Program-made: the position numbers and the translations under genes
In this document: positions 5,827 through 13,494 of the stretch, piece after piece
How positions within the stretch are numbered: position 1 is the stretch's first letter
Layout of the letters: each line of letters starts with the position of its first letter
The notes under the pieces: generated by a model
Told to the model about the DNA's origin: nothing
What the model saw: the letters and a program-made list of their open reading frames with translations, nothing else
Databases searched by the model: none
Source: an uncultured Acidaminococcus sp.
Lineage (GTDB): Bacteria; Bacillota; Negativicutes; Acidaminococcales; Acidaminococcaceae
Reading direction: 5' to 3'
Assembly (NCBI GenBank): GCA_900770265.1
Contig: CAAGJR010000129.1
Coordinates: forward strand, 1-23,288
Length of the DNA stretch: 23,288 nucleotides

Positions 5827-8583
5827 ATGAAAAAAGAAAATAAGGTATTGAAACTCCAGGCGGCTTCCCAGGAAACCCAGAACCTGCTGAAACAGCTGGC
5901 CGGCCTGGAAAAAAACGAACTGCTCCGGAAACTGGGCTCGGCGGAAACGGGCCTCAATCCGGACCAGGTGGAGAAGAACCGGGAGACCTACGGGGCCAAC
6001 AAGGTGACCCGGGAAAAGAAAAAGACGCTGCCCCAGCGGCTGGCGGAAGCCTTCATCAACCCGTTCACGGTAATCCTGTTCGTACTGGCCGGGGTGTCCA
6101 CGGTAACGGACATCATCCTGCCGCTGCGGGCGGGGGACATGGCCAGCTACAACCCGGTGACGGTGTGCATCATCCTGACGCTGCTGCTGATCTCCGGCTG
6201 CCTGCGGTTCATCCAGGAGGCCCGCAGCGGGGATGCGGCGGAAAAGCTGCTGGAACTGATCACCACCACCTGTACGGTGATCCGGGAGGGCAAACGCCAG
6301 GAAGTGCCTCTGCAGGACGTGGTGGTGGGCGACCTGGTGTTCCTGTCCACCGGTGACATGGTGCCGGCGGATCTGCGGATCCTGGACGCCAAGGACCTGT
6401 TCGTGAGCCAGTCGGCGCTCACCGGGGAAAGCGCACCCCAGGAGAAGGTGCCCCAGGCGGTGACGGGCAGCGCGGATAAGGCCGTGACGGAACTGGACAA
6501 CCTGGCGTTCATGGGGACGAACGTGATCTCCGGTTCGGCCACGGGCGTGGTGCTGCGGACGGGCGACAAGACCCTGTTCGGCAGCCTGGCCAGTTCCATG
6601 GCCCAGGAGGCTCCGGAAACGAACTTCACCAAGGGCGTGAACTCTGTGTCCTGGGTGCTGATCCGGTTCATGCTGGCCATGGTGCCCATTGTGTTCTTCG
6701 TGAACGGCATCACGAAAGGGGACTGGGTGTCGGCGTTCCTGTTTGCCATTTCGGTGGCCGTGGGCCTGACGCCGGAGATGCTGCCCATGATCGTGACCAC
6801 CTGCCTGGCCAAGGGCGCCGTTTCCATGTCGGAAAAGAAGACCGTGGTGAAGAACCTGAACTCCATCCAGAGTTTCGGGGCCATGGACGTGCTGTGCACG
6901 GACAAGACCGGGACCCTGACCCAGGACAAGGTGGTGCTGGAATACCATCTGGACGCCCAGGGCCGGCCCAGCCAGCGGGTGCTGCGGTATGCGTACCTGA
7001 ACAGCTACTTCCAGACCGGGTACAAGAACTTCATGGACCGGGCCATCATCACGAAGACGGAAGAGGAGGAAAACGCGGATCCCAAACTGGTGGACCTGTC
7101 GGAAAACTACAAGAAGGTGGACGAGATCCCCTTCGACTTTGCCCGGCGGAGACTGTCCGTGGTGGTGACGGACCCCAAGGGCCGCACCCAGATGATCACC
7201 AAAGGGGCCGTGGAAGAGATGCTGCAGGTGTGCAGCTATGTGGAGCAAAACCATGAACCGGTGGCCCTGACGGACGAACTGCGGGAGAAGATCCGCAGCG
7301 TGGCGGACCATCTGAACGAAGAGGGCATGCGGGTCATCGCCCTGGCCCGGAAGATCAACCCGTCGCCGGTGGGGGCCTTCGGGGTGAAGGACGAGAACGG
7401 CATGGTGCTTTTGGGCTACCTGGCGTTCCTGGATCCGCCCAAAGACAGTGCGGCGCAGGCCATCGCGGCCCTGAAGGACCACGGGGTGACCACGAAGGTG
7501 CTCACCGGGGATAACGAGAAGACCACCCGGTGCATCTGCCGCCAGGTGGGGCTGCCGGTGGAACACATCCTGCTGGGCAGCGACCTGGACAAGATGGATG
7601 AAAAGACCCTGGAAGGCGAAGTGGAGCGGACCACCGTGTTCGCCAAACTGTCTCCGGACCAGAAGGCACGGGTGGTGGAGGCCCTGCAGGCCAAAGGCCA
7701 CACCGTGGGGTTCATGGGGGACGGCATCAACGACGCCCCGGCTTTGAAGAATGCGGATATCGGCATTTCCGTGGACAGCGCCGTGGATATCGCCAAGGAA
7801 AGCGCGGACATCATTTTGCTGGAAAAGAGCCTGCTGGTGCTGGAGCAGGGCATCGTGGAAGGGCGCAAGACCTACGCCAACATGATCAAGTACATCAAGA
7901 TGACGGCCAGCTCCAACTTCGGGAACATGTTCTCGGTGCTGGCGGCCAGTGCGTTGCTGCCGTTTCTGCCCATGAGCAGCCTGCAGCTGATCATTCTGAA
8001 CCTGCTGTACGAGATTTCCTGCATCGCCATTCCCTGGGACAACGTGGACGAGGATTACCTGAAGGTGCCCCGGAACTGGGATGCCAGCAGCATCGGCAGC
8101 TTCATGCTGTGGCTGGGGCCCACCAGCTCGGTGTTCGACTGGGTGACGTACCTGGTGCTGTATTTCGTGATCTGCCCCCAGGTGATCAGCGGCGGGGTCA
8201 CGTTCAACCACATCCCGGTGGGGACGAAGATCGTGGCCGGGGCCTTTGCGGGCATGGATATGCGGCAGGCGTACACGGCCCTGTTCCAGGCCGGGTGGTT
8301 CGTGGAATCCATGTGGACCCAGACCCTGGTCATCCACATGATCCGGACGCCGAAGATTCCGTTCATTCAGAGCCATGCGTCGGCCACGCTGACCATGCTC
8401 ACCACCAGCGGCATCGCCATCTGCACGCTGCTGCCGTTTACGGGGAGCCTGGGACGGGATCTGGGGTTCCTGCCCCTGCCGGGGGTGTATTTCGGGTTCC
8501 TGGCGCTGGTGGTGCTGGCGTATATGCTGCTGGCCACCAGCATCAAGAAGGCGTACATCCGGCATTATGGGAGTTTGCTGTGA
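5827..8583 (+). CDS. mgtA: Mg2+-importing P-type ATPase MgtA
   Basis: A 918-residue type IIIB P-type ATPase that brings Mg2+ into the cell with ATP; usual family length is about 900. Visible elements: actuator loop TGES (199-202), the PEMLP motif in the M4 region (about 316-320), phosphorylation site DKTGT with D359, MITKGAVEEML nucleotide-binding region, hinge GDGINDAP (631-638), and six or more C-terminal hydrophobic segments ending near residue 910. The N-terminal 70 residues are hydrophilic, as in MgtA/MgtB. AGGAGG lies 7 nt before the ATG. Control by the upstream M-box supports Mg2+ as substrate. No intrinsic terminator with a T-run is visible after the stop. Confidence 0.95.
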   Translation: MKKENKVLKLQAASQETQNLLKQLAGLEKNELLRKLGSAETGLNPDQVEKNRETYGANKVTREKKKTLPQRLAEAFINPFTVILFVLAGVSTVTDIILPLRAGDMASYNPVTVCIILTLLLISGCLRFIQEARSGDAAEKLLELITTTCTVIREGKRQEVPLQDVVVGDLVFLSTGDMVPADLRILDAKDLFVSQSALTGESAPQEKVPQAVTGSADKAVTELDNLAFMGTNVISGSATGVVLRTGDKTLFGSLASSMAQEAPETNFTKGVNSVSWVLIRFMLAMVPIVFFVNGITKGDWVSAFLFAISVAVGLTPEMLPMIVTTCLAKGAVSMSEKKTVVKNLNSIQSFGAMDVLCTDKTGTLTQDKVVLEYHLDAQGRPSQRVLRYAYLNSYFQTGYKNFMDRAIITKTEEEENADPKLVDLSENYKKVDEIPFDFARRRLSVVVTDPKGRTQMITKGAVEEMLQVCSYVEQNHEPVALTDELREKIRSVADHLNEEGMRVIALARKINPSPVGAFGVKDENGMVLLGYLAFLDPPKDSAAQAIAALKDHGVTTKVLTGDNEKTTRCICRQVGLPVEHILLGSDLDKMDEKTLEGEVERTTVFAKLSPDQKARVVEALQAKGHTVGFMGDGINDAPALKNADIGISVDSAVDIAKESADIILLEKSLLVLEQGIVEGRKTYANMIKYIKMTASSNFGNMFSVLAASALLPFLPMSSLQLIILNLLYEISCIAIPWDNVDEDYLKVPRNWDASSIGSFMLWLGPTSSVFDWVTYLVLYFVICPQVISGGVTFNHIPVGTKIVAGAFAGMDMRQAYTALFQAGWFVESMWTQTLVIHMIRTPKIPFIQSHASATLTMLTTSGIAICTLLPFTGSLGRDLGFLPLPGVYFGFLALVVLAYMLLATSIKKAYIRHYGSLL

Positions 8584-8609
8584 ACGGTGCGTGCCAGGGG
8601 CGGGCGCAC

Positions 8610-8794
8610 GGACACTCGCCTGCGGCTTTTGCGGTCGGAGGATCCGTTGCGGGGCGGGCTCACCAACGGGTGAGCCCCTACGAAAACCAATGTCCATTCG
8701 ATCGATTACACTGTAGGGGTCGATCGTCGTGATCGACCCGCACCAGGCCCTATAACAGACCGCGATGGCGGGCAGGTCACCGACCCGCCCCTAC
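8610..8794. repeat. REP-like cluster: P3 (8651-8682), P2 (8710-8741), P1 (8757-8794)
   Basis: The block begins GGACACTCGCCTGCGG, then P3 (GGGCTCACC/GGTGAGCCC, CCCCTACG) facing P2 (ACTGTAGGGG, GGGTCGATC/GATCGACCC), then P1 with one changed base in an arm. Positions 8610-8741 form a near-identical direct repeat with 9152-9285; the two copies flank the small ORF at 8962. Between 8795 and 8895 there is also a 9-bp hairpin GAAGTTCGG/CCGAACTTC (8868-8892). Confidence 0.85.
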
Positions 8795-8897
8795 GGTGAT
8801 GGGATGGCCCGCTGGGTGACCTGGGAACGGACGTCCCTCATGGGCCGTCCCTACGACAAAAATGCCAGAAGTTCGGTTTTATGCCGAACTTCCTAAT

Positions 8898-8925
8898 CAC
8901 TAACCACTAGCCACTAATCACTTTT
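8898..8925 (+). repeat. Heptamer tandem array (CACTAAC/CACTAGC x4)
   Basis: CACTAAC, CACTAGC, CACTAAT, CACTTTT. It ends 36 bp before the start codon of the 40-residue membrane protein. Confidence 0.75.
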
Positions 8926-8961
8926 TATAGCTTGAATCTCACGCGAAAGGAGGGACGCGCC

Positions 8962-9084
8962 ATGCTGGACTTTGTGAATGTGGAACCGCTGTTCTGGATC
9001 GGCATGGGAGCCACGGCGGTGGTCATCTGCCTGATGCAGGTGATCTGCTGGACTATGGCCCCGAAAGCGCAGCGCCATGTGTGA
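8962..9084 (+). CDS. Small single-pass membrane protein (40 aa)
   Basis: ATG at 8962 is preceded by a very strong AAAGGAGGG, and the frame ends with TGA at 9082, followed by an intrinsic terminator. The peptide (MLDFVNVEPLFWIGMGATAV...) has one hydrophobic span at about residues 9-32 and a basic tail (APKAQRHV), so it is probably inserted with the C-terminus inside. I do not recognise the family. It lies downstream of mgtA, and small membrane proteins that regulate Mg2+ transporters exist in enterobacteria (MgtS, MgtR), but a link here rests on position only. It is separated from mgtA by 378 bp of repeats, so it is probably transcribed on its own. Confidence 0.6.
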   Translation: MLDFVNVEPLFWIGMGATAVVICLMQVICWTMAPKAQRHV

Positions 9085-9107
9085 CCGACGATGCGTAACA
9101 GAAGATG

Positions 9108-9138
9108 AAACGGGTCCCGTTGGTGCGGGACCCGTTTT
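9108..9138 (+). terminator. Intrinsic terminator after the 40-aa ORF
   Basis: AAACGGGTCCCG pairs perfectly with CGGGACCCGTTT around TTGGTG, followed by T residues to 9138. It supports the small ORF as a real transcription unit. Confidence 0.88.
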
Positions 9139-9151
9139 GCGTTGGGCGGGC

Positions 9152-9285
9152 GGACACTCGCCTGCGGCTTTTGCGGTCGAAGGATACGTTGCGGGGCGGG
9201 CTCACCAACGGGTGAGCCCCTACGAAAACCAACGTCCAGTCGATCGATCGCCGATACTGTAGGGGTAGATCGGTGATCGACCCGC
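9152..9285. repeat. REP-like cluster: P3 (9192-9223), P2 (9256-9285)
   Basis: Near-identical direct repeat of 8610-8741, starting GGACACTCGCCTGCGG. P3 keeps perfect arms; the P2 copy has lost part of its pairing (GGGGTAGATC against GATCGACCC), a decayed copy. Confidence 0.85.
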
Positions 9286-9344
9286 GGCAGGCCTGGGTAC
9301 AAACCGGGACGACGGGGAGAACTATGAACTTTTCCTGTCATTTC

Positions 9345-9373
9345 TTTCCACCGTCCCGGAATCATAGTATAAT
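9345..9373 (+). promoter_or_regulatory. Candidate promoter of the HD-domain gene
   Basis: A perfect TATAAT (9368-9373) is preceded at 17 bp by the weak -35 TTTCCA. A dyad CCGGGACG...CGTCCCGG (9304-9311 and 9352-9359) surrounds the -35 region. Confidence 0.45.
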
Positions 9374-9406
9374 GAAGGAAAATTGTTTTTTCACAGGAGG
9401 ACTGCC

Positions 9407-9925
9407 ATGGAAATCCTTGACCAATTGGCACTTTTGATGATGGAATATGATAAAGGGGATGCGAAACGCATCCACCATTTCTTGAAGGTCCATGCCTTTG
9501 CCCGGCTCATCGGGCTGGCGGAGGGCCTTTCCGGCCGGGAGCTGTTCAATCTGGAGGCGGCAGCCTATCTGCACGATATCGGCATCCACAAGGGGGAACG
9601 GCTGAACAACGGCACCTGCACCGGAAAGATGCAGGAGGAACTGGGCCCGGACGAGGCGAAACCGCTGCTGGACCAGCTGGGCATCACCGGGGCGGACCAG
9701 GACCGGATCTTGTGGCTCATCGCCCATCACCATACGTACGCCAGCATCGACGGGCTGGATGCCCAGATTTTGGCGGAGGCGGACATGCTGGTGAACCCGT
9801 ACGAGGACGGTACCAGCCGGGAGAGCAACCGGCATCTGTACGACATGCTGTACAAGACGAAGACGGGGAAGAAGCTGTTCGAGGAGATGTATCTGGAGGA
9901 GTATAAGCCTGAGGGCAGTCACTAG
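9407..9925 (+). CDS. HD-domain metal-dependent phosphohydrolase
   Basis: A 172-residue protein made almost entirely of one HD domain. Metal-site residues are visible in order: H29 in VHAFA, the H56-D57 pair in AYLHDIG, H107-H109 in IAHHHTY, and D126 in AEADMLVN. The family hydrolyses nucleotides or other phosphoesters; the substrate is not evident, and there is no RelA/SpoT or HD-GYP signature. Start at 9407 has AGGAGG 6 nt upstream. The TAG stop is inside a heptamer tandem array, so the last residues (GSH) are encoded by the repeat. Confidence 0.82.
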   Translation: MEILDQLALLMMEYDKGDAKRIHHFLKVHAFARLIGLAEGLSGRELFNLEAAAYLHDIGIHKGERLNNGTCTGKMQEELGPDEAKPLLDQLGITGADQDRILWLIAHHHTYASIDGLDAQILAEADMLVNPYEDGTSRESNRHLYDMLYKTKTGKKLFEEMYLEEYKPEGSH

Positions 9926-9945
9926 TCACTAGTCGGCAGTCACTG
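9918..9945 (+). repeat. Heptamer tandem array (GTCACTA x4) overlapping a stop codon
   Basis: GTCACTA, GTCACTA, GTCGGCA, GTCACTG. The first unit contains the stop codon of the HD-domain gene. It is a rotation of the TCACTAG form seen reversed at 17455. Confidence 0.75.
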
Positions 9946-9948
9946 GCC

Positions 9949-10040
9949 GAACCCACCACCATTGCGCAAGCGCAACGGTCCCCCGCCCTTGGAAAGGGCG
10001 GATAATCGTGTTATCGGTTGATTGACGTTGCTTGTCGAAA
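9949..10040 (+). repeat. Composite hairpin element CH, copy A
   Basis: Reads CCCACCACC, hairpin TTGCGCAAGCGCAA, GGTCCCC, hairpin CGCCCTTGGAAAGGGCG, GATAATCGTGTTATC, then TTGACGTTGCTTGTCG. Copies B (13237) and C (13361, minus strand) share this order with different first hairpins. Confidence 0.8.
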
Positions 10041-10043
10041 GTG

Positions 10044-10146
10044 AGATGGCGGGCGGGTCACCGACCCGCCCCTACGGTGACGGATGTGCGTCGCAGGGCC
10101 GGTGTCACACCGACACTGTAGGGGTCGATCGTTTTGATCGACCCGC
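10044..10146. repeat. REP-like inverted pair P1 (10044-10076) and P2 (10115-10146)
   Basis: Same composite as 3981-4089: P1 with perfect arms, a linker containing GTGCGTCGCAGG, then P2 with perfect arms. It ends only 38 bp before the start codon of the next gene, leaving almost no room for a promoter downstream of it. Confidence 0.85.
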
Positions 10147-10183
10147 TTCCACATACCTTTTTTCAAAGGAGATTGTAATACCA

Positions 10184-11686
10184 ATGGAACCCAATCAGAA
10201 CCCGTCCTGGCAGGGCGGGAACAATGCTTACAACAACGGTAACGGGCAGGGTGCCCCTTATGGCGGCGCCCAGGGGCCTTATGGACAGGCGCCCTATGGC
10301 CAGAACCCCAACGGGCAGCAGCCGTACGGCCAGAATCCCTACGGCCAGGGCCAGCCGGGGCAGAACCCCTATGGCCAGCCCTATGGCGGCCAGCCGGACC
10401 CCAACGCGCCGTATGGCCAGCAACCCTACGGTCAGGATCCTTATGGCCAGCAGCCGAACCAGGGGCAAAATCCCTACGGCCAGCAGCCCGGCGGGGGCCA
10501 GAACGGCCAGGGCGGCGGCAACGGCTGGCGTCCGGGGATGCCTCACATGGGCATGCCCAATATGCCGCACATGAATCATGACCAGCAGGAACAGAAGAAA
10601 CGGGAAGACGCCGAAAAGGCCGAAGCCCTGCGCAAAAAGAAAAAGAAGAAGCACCTGATCATCGGGGGCGTTATCGTGGCCCTTCTGGCCGGGGCCCTGG
10701 GCTGGTACGAGCTGTATTACACCCGCACGCCCCAGTACGCCGTGAAGCTGATCCAGCAGAGCGTGAACAAGCACGACATCATGACGTTCCAGGAGCACAC
10801 GGACCTGCCCAAAGTGGTGAAGAAGGGGTACAAGGACGTACGCCAGGCCCAGTGGGAGGCCGGGACCATTCCGGAATACACGGAAGACGATGAAACGGAA
10901 TACGAAAAGCACACGGAAGAGCTGATCCACAACGGGGTGCTCACTGGCGACTGGACGGATTCCTACAAGAAGACGGAGCCGGACAAGGCCCTGCTGGTGG
11001 ACTGGACGGCCCTGAAGGTGAAGGACATCAAACCGGCAGCCAACTACGGCCAGGACGCTCTGGTGAACCTGCAGCTGGACAACCCCTCCGTGGGCACGGA
11101 TCAGCTGGTGCTGCACATGAGCAAGAACGAGAAGGGCGACTGGCAGCTGGTGGAAATCACGAACCTGAAAGCCTACTATGCCAAGATTTTGGCCAAGAAC
11201 GGCAAGAAGGTGGACCCGAAGACGGCGTCCGGGGCCAAGGGCATCGCGAAGACGGTGGTGGACAAGGCCGCCAGCAGCTTGGATGATACGCCCCTGGCAC
11301 CGGTGGTGGGCGTGATCAAGGACAAGGTGGATGACGCCATCGACAGCACGGATACCGGCGATGACAGCCAGAGCAGCCAGCAGCAGAGCACGGGCCGCAA
11401 GACCAGCCAGAAGGGGACGACGCTGCCCCCGGCGGTCCAGGTACCGGGCAGCAGTGCCAACACGCTGCTGCAGCAGCGGGAAGCCCTGCAGAAGGCACTG
11501 AACACGCCGGTGGTGGGCAAGGTGGTGAGCCTGCTGGTGGAACACCAGGATGAGATCATCAGCAAGCTGAACGACCTGAGCCAGGCGGCCGCCAACGGCC
11601 AGATCGATCCCCAGCAGCTGGCCAAATACCAGGATCAGCTGCAGAATATCGGGAAGGTGCTGGATATGGTGAGTAAGTTCTTCTAA
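10184..11686 (+). CDS. PYGQ-rich single-pass membrane protein with DUF2939-like extracytoplasmic domain
   Basis: A 500-residue protein. Residues 1-130 are a low-complexity segment with eleven PYG motifs (mostly PYGQ) rich in Q, N, G and P, prion-like. Residues 134-156 are charged and end in a run of six lysines, then one membrane span (about 157-178). By the positive-inside rule the PYGQ tail is cytoplasmic and residues 180-500 are outside. The segment after the span (TRTPQYAVKLIQQSVNKHD) resembles DUF2939. The C-terminal part has a Ser/Gln-rich linker (about 390-415) and two amphipathic helices. The function is unknown; I infer a possible scaffold or envelope role. AAAGGAG lies 12 nt before the ATG, a long gap. 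The repetitive coding DNA could change copy number. Confidence 0.75.
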   Translation: MEPNQNPSWQGGNNAYNNGNGQGAPYGGAQGPYGQAPYGQNPNGQQPYGQNPYGQGQPGQNPYGQPYGGQPDPNAPYGQQPYGQDPYGQQPNQGQNPYGQQPGGGQNGQGGGNGWRPGMPHMGMPNMPHMNHDQQEQKKREDAEKAEALRKKKKKKHLIIGGVIVALLAGALGWYELYYTRTPQYAVKLIQQSVNKHDIMTFQEHTDLPKVVKKGYKDVRQAQWEAGTIPEYTEDDETEYEKHTEELIHNGVLTGDWTDSYKKTEPDKALLVDWTALKVKDIKPAANYGQDALVNLQLDNPSVGTDQLVLHMSKNEKGDWQLVEITNLKAYYAKILAKNGKKVDPKTASGAKGIAKTVVDKAASSLDDTPLAPVVGVIKDKVDDAIDSTDTGDDSQSSQQQSTGRKTSQKGTTLPPAVQVPGSSANTLLQQREALQKALNTPVVGKVVSLLVEHQDEIISKLNDLSQAAANGQIDPQQLAKYQDQLQNIGKVLDMVSKFF

Positions 11687-11853
11687 TGTCCTTCCCTGAA
11701 AGGGAAGGGGTAAGCAGGGAGCCCACGCTTTAGCGTGGAGCTCATCGCTTATGCCGTAGCTGACCAGCCGAATGGCTGGTGGATGGGTCTTACATCGGGT
11801 GTGAGACCCCCTACCCGCAAGCGGGCCCTTTCCCCCTTTCAGGGGGACACAAA
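11687..11853 (+). repeat. Multi-hairpin element MH, copy 2 (full)
   Basis: The same 167-bp length and order of hairpins as copy 1, with compensatory changes: ACCAGCCGAATGGCTGGT in place of ACCGTCCGAATGGACGGT, and CCCCCTTTCAGGGGG in the last hairpin. It begins directly after the TAA of the PYGQ gene and ends against that gene's terminator, so it is transcribed as 3' UTR. Confidence 0.88.
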
Positions 11854-11886
11854 AAAGGAAGCTGTGGTTTTCACAGCTTCCTTTTT
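11851..11886. terminator. Bidirectional terminator between the PYGQ gene and hydF
   Basis: AAAAAAGGAAGCTGTGG, loop TTTT, then CACAGCTTCCTTTTT. T-runs exist on both strands, so it can end both convergent transcripts; it lies just beyond the hydF stop. Confidence 0.9.
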
Positions 11887-11887
11887 C

Positions 11888-13102
11888 TTATTTCAATTTT
11901 TCTACCATTCCCGGGAACGGGGCCAACACTCTTGGCAAAATGCCGTTCATGTAGGCGATGGCGATGCCGTAGTTCGTCATGGGCACGTGCTGGTTGTGGG
12001 CGGACTGCTGGCGGTAGGCCACTTCCTGGGCGTTCAGCATGCAGGCGCCGCAGTGGACAACCAGCTTGAACGGGGTCAGGTCGTCGGGGAACCCTTTGCC
12101 GCTGCTGGTGCTGAAATCGGGATGGGCTCCGGAGAACTTCCGGATCCAGTTGGGCAGCTTCACGGTGCCGATGTCGTTGCACTGGCGGTGATGGGTGCAC
12201 CCTTCGGAGATCAGCACCTTGTCCCCGTCTTTCAGGCGTTTCAGCTCGGCGGCTCCTTCCAGGTACGGTCCCAGCTGGCCCTTGTACCGGGCGAACAGGA
12301 TGGAGAAGCTGGTGAGACGGATCTCCGGCGGCACCATCTGGTTCACGATGTGGAAGGCCTGGCTGTCGGTGACCACCAGGCTGATCTTCGTACCCAACAG
12401 GTCGATGATGCTGGGCAGTTCCTGGGGCTGCACCACGATGGCCTTATGATGGAAGTCCAGCAGTTCCCGGATGACCTGCTGCTGGGGCAGGATCAGGCGG
12501 CCCTTGGGGGCGCTTTCGTCGCAGGGCACCACCAGTACCACCAGCGCATTGGGTTCCAGCAGGTCGTTCAGGATGGGTTTCTGCTTGTCCTTGCCCAGGG
12601 CCTTGCTCAGGCGCTCCTTCAGCTCCCAGATGTTCGTATTTTTGGCGGCGCTGACCACCATGGCGTGGTCGGCCACGTCTTTGGGCGGCACGAAGCAGGG
12701 GACCAGGTCGCCCTTGTTGAACACCACCAGGTAGGGGATCTTCCGGTCCCGGATCTCGGTGAGCAGCTTTTCGTCGAAGGGGCTGAGGCCGGCCTGGGCG
12801 TCCACCACCAGCAGGGCGATGTCGGTGCTGCGCAGCACGAGCCGGGCCTTTTCGATGCGGCTCTGGCCCAGGTCGCTGTCGTCGTCCATGCCCGGGGTGT
12901 CGGTGAGGAGGACGGGGCCCAGGGGCAGAATCTCCATGGCCTTGGACACCGGGTCGGTGGTGGTGCCTTTGTAGTCGGACACGATGGCCAGGTCCTGGCC
13001 GGTGATGGCGTTGATCAGGGACGATTTGCCGGCGTTGCGGCAGCCGAACAGGCCGATGTGCACCCGTTCGCTGGAAGGGGTGGAATTCAAAGAAGCAGGC
13101 AT
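11888..13102 (-). CDS. hydF: [FeFe]-hydrogenase maturation GTPase HydF
   Basis: A 404-residue protein. HydF is the GTPase scaffold that receives the di-iron precursor built by HydE and HydG and passes it to apo-HydA. The GTPase domain shows GCRNAGKS (P-loop, 20-27), the GTTTDP switch (about 46-51), DTPG (68-71) and NKGD (129-132). The C-terminal [4Fe-4S] site is complete: C302 and H304 in CTHHRQC, then H350-C351-x2-C354 in HCGAC. Length is normal. Start at 13102 follows AAAGGAGG with an 8-nt gap. HydE, HydG and hydrogenase are not in the window. It has its own promoter and a terminator-like hairpin in the leader. Confidence 0.96.
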   Translation of the reverse strand: MPASLNSTPSSERVHIGLFGCRNAGKSSLINAITGQDLAIVSDYKGTTTDPVSKAMEILPLGPVLLTDTPGMDDDSDLGQSRIEKARLVLRSTDIALLVVDAQAGLSPFDEKLLTEIRDRKIPYLVVFNKGDLVPCFVPPKDVADHAMVVSAAKNTNIWELKERLSKALGKDKQKPILNDLLEPNALVVLVVPCDESAPKGRLILPQQQVIRELLDFHHKAIVVQPQELPSIIDLLGTKISLVVTDSQAFHIVNQMVPPEIRLTSFSILFARYKGQLGPYLEGAAELKRLKDGDKVLISEGCTHHRQCNDIGTVKLPNWIRKFSGAHPDFSTSSGKGFPDDLTPFKLVVHCGACMLNAQEVAYRQQSAHNQHVPMTNYGIAIAYMNGILPRVLAPFPGMVEKLK

Positions 13103-13118
13103 GGCAGGTTCCTCCTTT

Positions 13119-13147
13119 AAAAAAGAAATTGCCGAACGATCGGCAAT
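13119..13147 (-). terminator. Terminator-like hairpin in the hydF leader (possible attenuator)
   Basis: On the minus strand ATTGCCGA-TCGT-TCGGCAAT is a perfect 8-bp stem followed by TTCTTTTTT, then directly the hydF Shine-Dalgarno sequence. It lies between the promoter and the gene, so it should attenuate hydF unless it is overridden. Confidence 0.6.
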
Positions 13148-13174
13148 ATGGAATGGTTATTGTTTATTGATATT

Positions 13175-13203
13175 ATCATACAATAGAATGCGGAGCGGTG
13201 CAA
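13175..13203 (-). promoter_or_regulatory. hydF promoter
   Basis: Minus strand: TTGCAC (13203-13198), a 17-bp spacer and TATGAT (13180-13175). RNA would start near 13168, leaving a leader of about 65 nt that includes the terminator-like hairpin. Confidence 0.6.
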
Positions 13204-13236
13204 GGGGGGAGCTGCCAATGGATTATAGGGATTGTA

Positions 13237-13303
13237 GAACCCACCACCATTGCGCTGATGCGCAACGGTCCCCCGCCCTTGAAAAGGGCGGATAATCGTG
13301 AAT
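13237..13303 (+). repeat. Composite hairpin element CH, copy B
   Basis: GAACCCACCACC, hairpin TTGCGCTGATGCGCAA, GGTCCCC, hairpin CGCCCTTGAAAAGGGCG, GATAATCGTG. The 3' part seen in copy A is missing. It faces copy C across about 57 bp holding a TGAAACG/CGTTTCA hairpin (13335-13356). Confidence 0.78.
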
Positions 13304-13360
13304 CGCACTGCTGCGTTTCTGATGGAAGGATTGTTTGAAACGACGGTTACGTTTCAACCA

Positions 13361-13452
13361 GTCAATCGACAAGCAACGTCAAACATCCGATAACAAGGAT
13401 ATCCGCCCTTTTCAAGGGCGGGGGACCAGCCGTAAGGCTGGTGGTGGGTTCC
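13361..13452 (-). repeat. Composite hairpin element CH, copy C
   Basis: Minus-strand copy with the full 3' part (TTATCGGATG, TTGACGTTGCTTGTCGA). Its first hairpin is ACCAGCCTTACGGCTGGT, unlike copies A and B but paired, and the same arms as one MH hairpin. With copy B it makes a large inverted repeat. Confidence 0.78.
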
Positions 13453-13454
13453 TA

Positions 13455-13482
13455 CCCACTAATCACTAATCACTACCCACTA
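13455..13482 (+). repeat. Heptamer tandem array (CCCACTA/ATCACTA x4)
   Basis: CCCACTA, ATCACTA, ATCACTA, CCCACTA. It ends 12 bp before a candidate -35 box. Confidence 0.8.
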
Positions 13483-13494
13483 AAATCTCCCCTC

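Noticed and set aside
5812..8697. 961-codon open frame on the minus strand opposite mgtA
   Set aside because: It is the GC-rich antisense shadow of mgtA: His/Gln/Arg-rich, no recognisable domain and no ribosome binding site. Similar long antisense frames opposite hisD, topA, trmFO and the PYGQ gene were left out for the same reason.
9383..9406. Earlier TTG start for the HD-domain gene
   Set aside because: It overlaps the AGGAGG that serves the ATG at 9407 and has no ribosome binding site of its own.
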